Positions 1 through 6,556 of a stretch of 7,878 nucleotides of DNA are shown piece by piece. Source of the DNA: Algoriphagus sp. Its GTDB lineage: Bacteria > Bacteroidota > Bacteroidia > Cytophagales > Cyclobacteriaceae. The stretch is taken from NCBI GenBank assembly GCA_023255285.1, contig JALRIY010000104.1, forward strand, positions 1-7,878, in the 5' to 3' direction. Position 1 is the first letter of the stretch; every line of letters begins with the position of its first letter. The notes under the pieces are model-generated. The model was not told where the DNA came from and did not search any database. It saw only the letters and a list, made by a program, of their open reading frames with translations. The position numbers were made by a program, and so were the translations under genes.

Positions 1-1
1 C

Positions 2-115
2 ACCTTTGAGTCCATGTCCCAAAAAGGCGTGTGGATCATTGACCGTGTGGTACAAGAAGAACTTACAGGGGGGATAGACCTCAGCACTAACAGCTGGTAT
101 ATACCAAAACAGTAA
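2..115 (+). CDS. C-terminal fragment of an unidentified protein
   Basis: An open frame enters from the left edge and runs 37 codons to a TAA at 113-115. The fragment ends in NSWYIPKQ and contains GVWIIDRVVQEE. This is too short to assign to a family. It is believable as the tail of a real gene because the frame is open from the first complete codon, it does not overlap the next gene, and it converges on the epimerase gene with a 28-bp gap, a common arrangement for two gene ends. The composition (mixed charged and hydrophobic residues, no membrane segment) says nothing firm about function. The rest of the gene lies outside the window. Confidence 0.6.
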   Translation, partial: TFESMSQKGVWIIDRVVQEELTGGIDLSTNSWYIPKQ

Positions 116-143
116 GTGCCCAGACGAGCTTTTAACCTGCTAG

Positions 144-995
144 CTACAAACCGTATTTCGCACACATTTCTCTAATGAGTTGGTAGCCTTGCTCAGCCAT
201 TTCCCAAGGATCAGAAAACTCCCGCCAAACCCCAATCGCATTGGCAAAGTCTGGGTCATTCCGCGAAAACCCTTCTATGGTCAACCAGCCCGAATAGCCG
301 ATTTTCTTCAATGTACTGAAGGTCTCGTCAAAGTCCACATGCCCAGATCCTGGCGTACCTCGATCATTCTCTGAGATATGCACATGGCGTAAGCGTGGGC
401 CAATCTGTTCGATGGCAAGTCCAAGTTTTTTCTCCTCCATATTCGCATGATGGGTATCAAACATGCCCTGTACATTAGGATGATTAACAAGGGCCAGCAA
501 GTGATCTAATTGTCCCATCGTATTGGCTAGGTAACATTCAAATCGATTGAGTGCCTCGGGAGTAAGTAGTATCCCCAAACCTTGCGCATAGGTTCCTACC
601 TCACGCAAAACCTCCGCCGACCATTCGTATTCCTCCGACAAAGGTGCACGAGCCGCAAAGGTGGCAAAGGCAGAATGAAAAGGACCACATAGTACCTCAG
701 CACCTAAGTCAGCTGCGCGATCGATGACCCAACAGAGCTTTTCCCTTGCTTTTTGCCGAACCAATGGATCGGGAGAAATTGGGTTCTCCTCCGCAGCCAT
801 TACAGTCACTGCCGTGACTTCCAACCCTATATTTTTACAATAGTCCCCCACCAACCGACAAGAAGTGGCATCCGTATCTCCAATGAAAAATTCGACACCA
901 TCGTAGCCGATCGCCTTCAAGCGATCCAAAATGGGAAAAAGCTTAGGGGAAATTTCTGCCGACCAGGCAAGTACATTGAAACCTATTTTAGTCAT
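144..995 (-). CDS. Ketose 3-epimerase-like sugar isomerase/epimerase (TIM barrel, AP endonuclease-2 fold)
   Basis: This 283-residue protein belongs to the xylose isomerase-like TIM-barrel superfamily and most resembles D-tagatose/D-psicose (allulose) 3-epimerases. These interconvert ketohexoses at C3 in the cytoplasm using a divalent metal. The four expected metal ligands can be placed: E147 (in PEALNRFE), D180 (in MFDTHHANMEE), H206 (in HVHISENDRG) and E241 (in TIEGF). E147 and E241 are also the expected acid/base pair. E153 and R212 match conserved substrate-pocket positions. The length fits the family (about 280-300). I start at the ATG at 993-995 (MTKIGFNVLAWS), where the first beta strand begins. 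A TTG at 1040 would add 15 residues unlike the family. The gene has its own 182-bp upstream region. Neighbouring families in databases are often labelled hydroxypyruvate isomerase, but the NRFE and SENDRGTPGSG motifs favour an epimerase. The true substrate (free ketose, keto-inositol or other) cannot be read from the sequence. Confidence 0.88.
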   Translation of the reverse strand: MTKIGFNVLAWSAEISPKLFPILDRLKAIGYDGVEFFIGDTDATSCRLVGDYCKNIGLEVTAVTVMAAEENPISPDPLVRQKAREKLCWVIDRAADLGAEVLCGPFHSAFATFAARAPLSEEYEWSAEVLREVGTYAQGLGILLTPEALNRFECYLANTMGQLDHLLALVNHPNVQGMFDTHHANMEEKKLGLAIEQIGPRLRHVHISENDRGTPGSGHVDFDETFSTLKKIGYSGWLTIEGFSRNDPDFANAIGVWREFSDPWEMAEQGYQLIREMCAKYGL

Positions 996-1026
996 GGGGG
1001 AATGGATTAGAAATGGGAAAATGATG

Positions 1027-1101
1027 GTACAACGTAACAAATACTAAGTACAAAGTAGAGGTACGAAATACGGGATTAAATTAATTTCGAACACCGAACA
1101 C
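1027..1101. repeat. Degenerate heptanucleotide tandem repeat
   Basis: Seven successive 7-bp units can be read from 1027 to 1075: GTACAAC, GTAACAA, ATACTAA, GTACAAA, GTAGAGG, TACGAAA, TACGGGA. They share a GTACAAA-like theme. A perfect tandem pair CGAACAC/CGAACAC follows at 1088-1101, and the octamer AATTTCGA occurs at 1083-1090 and again at 1111-1118. The whole block lies in the region upstream of the epimerase gene. From memory, intergenic blocks of this style (GTAC-rich heptads followed by CGAACACCGAACACTG) recur in genomes of Cytophagales, so this is probably a dispersed intergenic repeat rather than a unique regulatory site. Its function is unknown. Confidence 0.55.
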
Positions 1102-1177
1102 TGATTGAAGAATTTCGAGTTGGGGTTTCGTTGTAGGATATGAATTCTACTCAGAAAGCACCTTGTTTCTGGAACAA

Positions 1178-2197
1178 TTATCTAAAATCCGACACGCGCA
1201 TACCTTTTCGAAAGGTGCCAAATCCAAAAGGAGTAGGCTGATAGGTGCCCACATAGTCTACATTCAAATCCGCGGTAACTACATCACCCATCCCCAATAA
1301 CCAAAACGATGCATTAACAACTAGTCTTCTCAGGTCAGCACTTTGAAAGTCTAAGGAAGCCCCCATAGTTGAGGCAAAGGCCATTCCTGACTTTCCACCT
1401 TCAAGTTGATAGGGCTTGGTCCAGGCGATTGGCATCACCGACTTTTCCCAGATTAGTGGAGCTTGGTCATTCATCCCTGCAGTTGACTGCCCATACACCA
1501 AGACCTCCGTATCAGCAGGTAAACTCTTAATTCCATACACATCTGAAGGTCCCCAGATATCTTTTACTCCTCGAAGGATCGGATGATTGGCGCTTTGTTG
1601 TACTCCATCGACCAAGCCCCTAGTACCTTCTTTTCCATGGTCTCCGTGGTGATTGATCCAAGTTTCTCCGAAGATGCGCTTCCCAAATCCTTGCTCCCAT
1701 CCGGGAACTTTACTCGTCCAGTCCCACTTTGCAAATCTGGAACCCTTATTTTTTTGATAGGCAAAGCCGTGTGTGGATGTTCGCAATCCAATAATAGGTT
1801 TACCCGACAAAAGATAGTCTTCTAAGTACTTTGCCTGGGCATCAGGCAACTCCCGAAATCGAATCAATACAATGACTAAATCTGCTGAAGCAAGATGCTC
1901 CAATCCTGGAATATTAGTTTGATAGTTGGGCACTACGTCCCCAGTACTTGGATCAATGGGGAATAGCACCGTAGTTTTAAACCCATGATGAGAAGATAAA
2001 ATCTTGGCTAACATGGGCATAGACTCCTCCGATCGGTATTCGTCGTCCCCAGCTACCAAGACAATGTGCTTGCCTTCACCTAGTCCTTTTCCCCCTTCAT
2101 AGTGCAGGTAGGACTCCCCTAACTGTCCAAAACCCCATTGGGGCAGAAGAAGGAGAAACAATAAAAAACTGAAAAACTGTTGGAGTAAAAACTTCAT
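1178..2197 (-). CDS. Secreted ThuA-domain protein
   Basis: This 339-residue protein has an N-terminal signal peptide (about residues 1-24, a long leucine/phenylalanine core ending WGFG before Q25), so it should leave the cytoplasm. The mature part carries a ThuA-like (trehalose utilisation) domain with a class I glutamine amidotransferase-like flavodoxin fold. Visible markers are HIVLVAGDDEYRSEE (about 44-58), the strand SADLVIVLIRFRELPD (104-119), SGKPIIGLRTSTHGF (131-145) and a late YQLEGGKSGMAFASTMGAS segment (263-281) typical of the secreted subfamily. The biochemical activity of this family is poorly defined. Members often lie near carbohydrate-use genes, which fits the epimerase downstream. 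The start is taken at the ATG at 2195-2197. An in-frame ATG at 2228-2230 would add a charged 11-residue stretch before the signal peptide. The gene follows the DUF808 gene by 57 bp and may share its transcript. Confidence 0.85.
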   Translation of the reverse strand: MKFLLQQFFSFLLFLLLLPQWGFGQLGESYLHYEGGKGLGEGKHIVLVAGDDEYRSEESMPMLAKILSSHHGFKTTVLFPIDPSTGDVVPNYQTNIPGLEHLASADLVIVLIRFRELPDAQAKYLEDYLLSGKPIIGLRTSTHGFAYQKNKGSRFAKWDWTSKVPGWEQGFGKRIFGETWINHHGDHGKEGTRGLVDGVQQSANHPILRGVKDIWGPSDVYGIKSLPADTEVLVYGQSTAGMNDQAPLIWEKSVMPIAWTKPYQLEGGKSGMAFASTMGASLDFQSADLRRLVVNASFWLLGMGDVVTADLNVDYVGTYQPTPFGFGTFRKGMRVSDFR

Positions 2198-2254
2198 ATG
2201 AGCAGATTTAGATACTTTGAAAATAGGCATAATCCTCGGCTTTCAAATTAAATC

Positions 2255-3127
2255 TTACCTTGATTTTTTTCGAACCTTCTGAAAAATCATGATGGGGATT
2301 AATACCACAAATCCTACTACCAATCCAAAAAGAAATTCTTTGACTATGTCTGGCCAAGTAGGCAATAGATGGTGAAAAAAAGGAATATTGTGCGAAAAAA
2401 TACCTCCTGAAACCAATAACAAGGCTAAAGTCCCAATAAAACCAATCCCTCGCACAAAATGAGGCAAGGCATTGACCAACATCCAACCTACCTTGTCAGA
2501 GAAGCTATCCTCACGATCATTGAGAGCGATTAATTTATATCCAAACTCATCCATTCGGACTACCAAAGCCACTATTCCATAGACTCCTACCGTTGCAATC
2601 AAGGCAATTAATGATACCACTGCCACTTGATTGAACAACGGTTTGCCTACCACTGTGCTCATTGCGATGATGACAATCTCCACAGAAAGGATAAAATCTG
2701 TAGTAATTGCAGACTTTATTTTTTTCTTTTCAAGTGATAAAATTTCTTCTTTAGTGATTTCAAAATCCAAATCTTCTTCTTTTTCTTCAGGATGGGGGAA
2801 AATATAGGCATGGATTTTCTCCGCCCCTTCATAGGCAAGGTAAAGCCCCCCTAGTACAAGAATTACAGTAATGGCTAGAGGAACAAATGCGCTTAGTAGA
2901 AAGGCAACAGGAAGAATCAGCAGCTTATTCAATGCCGAACCTTTGGTAATAGCCCACAGCACCGGTAATTCTCGATCGGACACAAATCCAGAAGCCTTCT
3001 CTGCATTGACTGCGAGATCATCCCCTAAAATCCCCGCAGTTTTCTTTGCTGCTATTTTACTCATTACTGCTACATCATCCATCAGGGTAGCGATATCATC
3101 TAATAAAGCAAATAGTCCAGAAGCCAT
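2255..3127 (-). CDS. DUF808/YedI-family inner-membrane protein
   Basis: This 290-residue protein matches the DUF808 (YedI-like) family in length and in hallmark sequences: the opening SGLFALLDDIATLMDDVAV, then KKTAGILGDDLAVNAEKASG (about 29-48), GGLYLAYEGAEKI (93-105), and KSAITTDFILSVEIVIIA (138-155). Hydrophobic stretches suggest about five membrane segments, near residues 68-98, 145-160, 168-190, 226-243 and 264-284. A charged, lysine- and glutamate-rich linker lies at 113-138. The C-terminus is basic (KVRKKSR), consistent with a cytoplasmic end. The family is widespread in bacteria and has no established function to my knowledge. The start ATG at 3125-3127 gives exactly the family's usual N-terminus. 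It lies between the PhyH-like gene (103 bp upstream) and the thuA-like gene (57 bp downstream), and nothing in its sequence ties it functionally to either. Confidence 0.9.
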   Translation of the reverse strand: MASGLFALLDDIATLMDDVAVMSKIAAKKTAGILGDDLAVNAEKASGFVSDRELPVLWAITKGSALNKLLILPVAFLLSAFVPLAITVILVLGGLYLAYEGAEKIHAYIFPHPEEKEEDLDFEITKEEILSLEKKKIKSAITTDFILSVEIVIIAMSTVVGKPLFNQVAVVSLIALIATVGVYGIVALVVRMDEFGYKLIALNDREDSFSDKVGWMLVNALPHFVRGIGFIGTLALLLVSGGIFSHNIPFFHHLLPTWPDIVKEFLFGLVVGFVVLIPIMIFQKVRKKSR

Positions 3128-3230
3128 TGATTGAAAATTAAAATACGAAGCAGGTGCTCGACAAGGACCATGCCATGTGATGCTATCCTCTAGCTAGCTA
3201 TATGCAGAACACGGGATTAGAAAGGCGAAT

Positions 3231-4109
3231 TTACAGGTTTTCAGGATCAATTAGGAGTGGGAAAAATTTACCTCCCATTTTTTCTCCTTTTGGAATCACC
3301 GGAACTCCAGCCAGTAGGGGCTCGTCAGAATCAGAAATTGTCCCATCTGCAAACACATTCAACACAAAAGCTTTTCTGGATCGAGGGGAATAGTTGGCAT
3401 AACTCCCATGCACCAACAGAGGATGATGAAAGGCAGCATAACCGGCTTTCAAGGGAATCGCCACGGGTGCAAATTGAGCTTTCTGCTCTGCCGATAGCAT
3501 TTCCAACAGTCCATCCATAGCTCCCGCAAGCGCAGGCTTCTCCAAAAGCCCCCAGCGATGAGATCCAGGCACGTATTGCAAGCAACCATTTTCCTCTGTG
3601 GCATCATCCAATCCACACCAGCAGGTCAAATGCTGCATGTTCACGGTACGGGTCCAGTACGAATAATCTTGATGCCAGGCGACTACTCCGCCATGGTGCG
3701 CAGGCTTACAAAACAACTGATCGTGCCAAAAGCGAACACCTCGATTCCCGAGCAATTGACTTGCAACCATCCGAAATGCTGGATTCCAAATCGCATCATG
3801 AAAAGCTTCCGATATCCGCCAGTGTCCTAATGAATGAAATAAAACCGTATTGGGATCTTCAGATTCGTTGCTGTGAAACTCATGGAATAAATCATGCAGC
3901 GGGTGCTTGGGATCCATCACCTCATCCAATGCTTGGGATAAGGCAGCAATTTGGGTTTCATCAAGGAGTTGAATCCCAGCCAAATACCCCTGTTCATGAA
4001 AAAAATCGACCTGCTCTTGGCTCAGCCGATATCTATCCCAATCATTAGGAGTTATGGGTTGGGGAAAAAGGTCGCTCAGTGGGTAAGGAAAATTGGCAAG
4101 GTCTCTCAT
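3231..4109 (-). CDS. Phytanoyl-CoA dioxygenase (PhyH) family Fe(II)/2-oxoglutarate oxygenase
   Basis: This 292-residue protein is a likely cytoplasmic non-haem iron oxygenase that couples 2-oxoglutarate decarboxylation to hydroxylation of a small molecule. The iron-binding facial triad is visible: H146 and D148 in VAWHQDYSYW, and H234 in HPLLVHGSYANYS. R245, eleven residues after the distal histidine, is placed as in human PhyH to bind 2-oxoglutarate. Other family markers are GYLAGIQLLD (41-50), WCGLDDATEENGCLQYVPGSH (164-184) and KAGYAAFHHPLLVH (221-234). The double-stranded beta-helix core appears complete, so it should be active. Bacterial members hydroxylate varied substrates (for example ectoine, phosphonates and secondary metabolites), and the substrate here cannot be told. 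The start ATG at 4107-4109 gives a normal N-terminus. It lies 81 bp downstream of the M48 gene and has no clear signal peptide. Confidence 0.88.
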   Translation of the reverse strand: MRDLANFPYPLSDLFPQPITPNDWDRYRLSQEQVDFFHEQGYLAGIQLLDETQIAALSQALDEVMDPKHPLHDLFHEFHSNESEDPNTVLFHSLGHWRISEAFHDAIWNPAFRMVASQLLGNRGVRFWHDQLFCKPAHHGGVVAWHQDYSYWTRTVNMQHLTCWCGLDDATEENGCLQYVPGSHRWGLLEKPALAGAMDGLLEMLSAEQKAQFAPVAIPLKAGYAAFHHPLLVHGSYANYSPRSRKAFVLNVFADGTISDSDEPLLAGVPVIPKGEKMGGKFFPLLIDPENL

Positions 4110-4190
4110 GGGCTTCAGGTCAATACTAGAGAAAATTACATTTTTTAGAAGAGAAGTCTAGGCCTAAAACAAAAAAAATCAAACCACCTC

Positions 4191-5423
4191 TTATTCCTCT
4201 AAGCGCTGCAATCGCTGCAAAAGCGGTGGATGGGAGTAGTTGACAAACACGTACCAGGGATGCGGATGGATGGTACTGAGGGTTTTTACTGAAAGCGTTT
4301 TCAAGGCTTCTGCTAGTGGCTTACCTCCATAAGTTTCTTTGGCGTACTGATCTGCCTCAAATTCATGCTTGCGGCTAAGCCAGTTCATTCCAATTCCCAA
4401 GATCATGGTTAACGGCGCAAAGAGCATCGTGAAACCCAAAATATTCAAATGTACTGACCAGCTGCTTCCTCCTAAGGCCAAACTCATTGTTTCTGAAAAA
4501 ACCACTTGCCCCAACAAAAACAGGAGTGTCCCTACTTGGATCAAGGAAATCAACATACTCCACTTCAGGTGTCTTTTCTTGTAATGCCCAATTTCATGGG
4601 CCAATACGGCTACCAATTCCTCTGGGGGATGCTGCTCCAAAAGGGTGTCATAGAGCACCACTTTTTTTTGCTTGCCAAATCCTGAGAAAAAAGCATTTGC
4701 TTTCGCAGACCGTCGACTGCCATCCATCACAAAAATGTGCTGAATGGAAAAATTAACCTTTGCCGCATAGTGCAGCAACTTAGATCGTACCTCTCCTTCG
4801 GCTAGTGGAGTCAGCGTATTGAATAAGGGAAGGATCCAAGCCGTGTAGCCCACATTCACTAAGACCATAAAAACCCCTGCTAGTAACCAAAACTGCCACC
4901 AGAACTGAGGGCCCATAGCATGTATCAACCACAGAAAAATCAGCAATAAACCTCCCCCTACCACAAGAGATAACGCATATGCTTTCAATTTATCTAAGAA
5001 AAAGGTATGTACAGTGGTTTTATTAAAACCAAACTTTTCCTCAATTACAAAGGTACTGTAGTAATCAAAAGGCAGGCTGAGCACATCTGAAACCACAAAG
5101 ATTAACCCAAAAAATAGAAGGGAATTAATAAATGGAGAATAACCAAAACCTGCAATCCAGATATCTATTGCTCCAAACCACCCTTGGGTCACACAGAGAA
5201 GGGTCACTAGAAAAGTAAAACTGCTCGTCACCGCTTTGAAATAAAAATTTGTCCGCTGATAAGATTTACTCTCGGCCAACTTGTCTACACTTAGGTATTC
5301 AGCTAGGGTGTCTGGTATTTTTGAACTTGGCAGGGACACCTGTAAATACTCCAAAAATAGGGGGACAACAAAACCAAAAGTAAGTACCCCCACCAGCAGG
5401 TACGACAAACTCTGAGTCTCCAT
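4191..5423 (-). CDS. M48 family zinc metallopeptidase, Ste24/CAAX prenyl protease type
   Basis: This 410-residue integral membrane protease resembles Ste24-type M48 enzymes. The zinc site is complete: HEIGH at residues 276-280 within VAVLAHEIGHYKKRH, and the third ligand E356 in RKHEFEADQYAKE. Further family marks are the N-terminal membrane segment (about 8-28), EEKFGFNKTT (128-137), GSRRSAKANAFFSGFGKQKK (235-254) with the conserved asparagine, VVLYDTLLEQHPPEEL (255-270) and the closing YSHPPLLQRLQRLEE. Several more membrane helices lie near 66-85, 98-118, 147-170, 176-200, 286-310 and 328-350. In bacteria these enzymes are thought to act in membrane-protein quality control or peptide processing. 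Bacteria lack CAAX prenylation, so the yeast role does not carry over. The ATG at 5421-5423 lies only 5 nt after the porP/sprF stop codon, which points to cotranscription and possibly translational coupling. Confidence 0.93.
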   Translation of the reverse strand: METQSLSYLLVGVLTFGFVVPLFLEYLQVSLPSSKIPDTLAEYLSVDKLAESKSYQRTNFYFKAVTSSFTFLVTLLCVTQGWFGAIDIWIAGFGYSPFINSLLFFGLIFVVSDVLSLPFDYYSTFVIEEKFGFNKTTVHTFFLDKLKAYALSLVVGGGLLLIFLWLIHAMGPQFWWQFWLLAGVFMVLVNVGYTAWILPLFNTLTPLAEGEVRSKLLHYAAKVNFSIQHIFVMDGSRRSAKANAFFSGFGKQKKVVLYDTLLEQHPPEELVAVLAHEIGHYKKRHLKWSMLISLIQVGTLLFLLGQVVFSETMSLALGGSSWSVHLNILGFTMLFAPLTMILGIGMNWLSRKHEFEADQYAKETYGGKPLAEALKTLSVKTLSTIHPHPWYVFVNYSHPPLLQRLQRLEE

Positions 5424-5428
5424 TTATT

Positions 5429-6475
5429 TTAAAATTTAGGACAAGGTAAAATAGTGTCACGGCCCAAGGGCTTGCCTTGATTTCGACTGGGAATAGTCCA
5501 GGACAGACTCAATTCATGAGCTCCCCCGCTTTGTATACCTAGTTGGGACACCGTATAGTCAAAGCTATAACCAATATTTAACCCTGTGATTAAATTGACG
5601 CCTACCATCATTACAATAGCATCTCGGTTACTTTGTCCATCCACTGGCCTAAAAGGTAATCCCCGATACCAAGCTCCAAATACAATAGGTTCTACATAAA
5701 AATAGGCACCCATATCCAGCTGTTCAAAAGGACCTTGCTTTTTGTAATTCAAGGTGGGAGTCAAATAACGCTGTTTGCTCAAGTGGGTAAAGTCTTTTCG
5801 CATGCTTCCTGAACCTAAGGAAATTCGGTAACCAGCATGAAAAGAAAGTTTGCTTGGCAATGGGCTCAGGCCGTCCACAAAGGATTGGTTAGGTTCGTTT
5901 AGGTGATGTGCAGAAAATCCAATCCAGGCATTTTTTGTAAAGAGCAACCCTCCAACTGAAAGCGAAAAGATGTTCACTGGATCACCCAATCCAGGAATAT
6001 CAGAACCAGGAAGCAAGGGTCCAGTAGGATCCACAGGATTGATCTGATTTGCAAAAATCAAGTTTTCATAAAACCCAATTTCCCTTCGCAAGTAACTAGT
6101 TTGAAAACCAGGTCGGAAGTACAAATTATTTGCTAGTCGCAATTCGTAGGAATACATTACCGAAATCGAGGTAGAACGTAATTTAGATGCACCTTCCGTA
6201 TCTTGCATGACATGAACTCCTATCCCAGAATTGTAGTCTGGAAGGTAGGTGTCGTAATACGCAGAAAAAGTGGTGAATTGAGCATCCAATGAAGGCCACT
6301 GGTTTCGGTAGTTAAATCCTACCCTTCCCATCAACTCTCCCCCTGCCATAGCAGGATTAAGGTAAAGTGGGGCTGCGTAGTATTGGCTGTACTGTGGATC
6401 TTGGGCAAGTGCTTCGGAAATTGAAGCCCAACCAAGCACCGTAAAAAAAACCACTGTCAGCAGAGACCTTAACAC
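5429..6475 (-). CDS. PorP/SprF family type IX secretion system membrane protein
   Basis: This 348-residue outer-membrane beta-barrel protein belongs to the PorP/SprF family. It has a signal peptide (about 1-24, ending EALA before Q25) and then the typical mature start QDPQYSQYYAAPLYLNPAMAGG. Further family marks are VGFNYRNQWPSL (52-63), SAHHLNEPNQSF (188-199), NIGYSFDYTVSQLG (300-313), GAHELSLSW (318-326) and the C-terminal PCPKF. In Flavobacterium, SprF is needed to secrete SprB, and paralogues sit beside genes for cargo with type B sorting domains. In Porphyromonas, PorP helps connect PorE and the PorKLMN machinery. The start is GTG at 6473-6475: an in-frame TAA lies 12 nt upstream, and the first ATG is at residue 43, after the signal peptide. 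The divergent neighbour is a secreted propeller/PKD-type protein, so this is probably its dedicated partner rather than the core PorP. The protein looks complete. Confidence 0.92.
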   Translation of the reverse strand: MLRSLLTVVFFTVLGWASISEALAQDPQYSQYYAAPLYLNPAMAGGELMGRVGFNYRNQWPSLDAQFTTFSAYYDTYLPDYNSGIGVHVMQDTEGASKLRSTSISVMYSYELRLANNLYFRPGFQTSYLRREIGFYENLIFANQINPVDPTGPLLPGSDIPGLGDPVNIFSLSVGGLLFTKNAWIGFSAHHLNEPNQSFVDGLSPLPSKLSFHAGYRISLGSGSMRKDFTHLSKQRYLTPTLNYKKQGPFEQLDMGAYFYVEPIVFGAWYRGLPFRPVDGQSNRDAIVMMVGVNLITGLNIGYSFDYTVSQLGIQSGGAHELSLSWTIPSRNQGKPLGRDTILPCPKF

Positions 6476-6556
6476 GAAATTGTTCGTTTATTTGAATAAG
6501 TACTTCACTTCTAAACGAGGATGCTTAGCGGTTGTTTTAGAAGTAGCCTTAAAAAT
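6476..6556. promoter_or_regulatory. Divergent intergenic region with inverted repeat
   Basis: These 81 bp separate the GTG of porP/sprF (minus strand) from the ATG of the secreted cargo-like gene (plus strand) and must hold both upstream regions if each gene has its own promoter. A 9-bp perfect inverted repeat is present: ACTTCTAAA at 6507-6515 and TTTAGAAGT at 6536-6544, with a 20-nt spacer. It could be a regulator site serving both genes or a hairpin in the cargo leader, since its right arm ends 12 nt before the ATG. I could not place a convincing Bacteroidota promoter (TTTG with TAnnTTTG) on either strand. An A-rich stretch (TTAAAAAT) just before the ATG is typical of leaders in this phylum. 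Confidence 0.4.

Noticed and set aside
1152..1171. Possible terminator hairpin after the thuA-like gene (CAGAAA ... TTTCTG)
   Set aside because: The stem is only 6 bp and AT-rich, and no T-tract follows on the minus strand, so it does not meet the usual pattern of an intrinsic terminator.
1583..1825. Plus-strand open frame of about 80 codons inside the thuA-like gene
   Set aside because: It lies wholly antisense to a well-supported coding region and its product matches no family. It is a shadow of the codon composition of the true gene.
3191..3200. Perfect 10-bp palindrome TAGCTAGCTA upstream of the DUF808 gene
   Set aside because: Short alternating palindromes like this arise easily by chance, and there is no second copy or nearby promoter element to support a regulatory role.
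3558..4148. Several overlapping plus-strand open frames opposite the PhyH-like gene
   Set aside because: They are antisense to a gene with an intact catalytic triad and have no family features. They overlap each other in different frames.
4171..4178. Run of eight A (T8 on the minus strand) just after the M48 gene
   Set aside because: A T-tract alone suggested a terminator, but no stable GC-rich hairpin precedes it within a reasonable distance.
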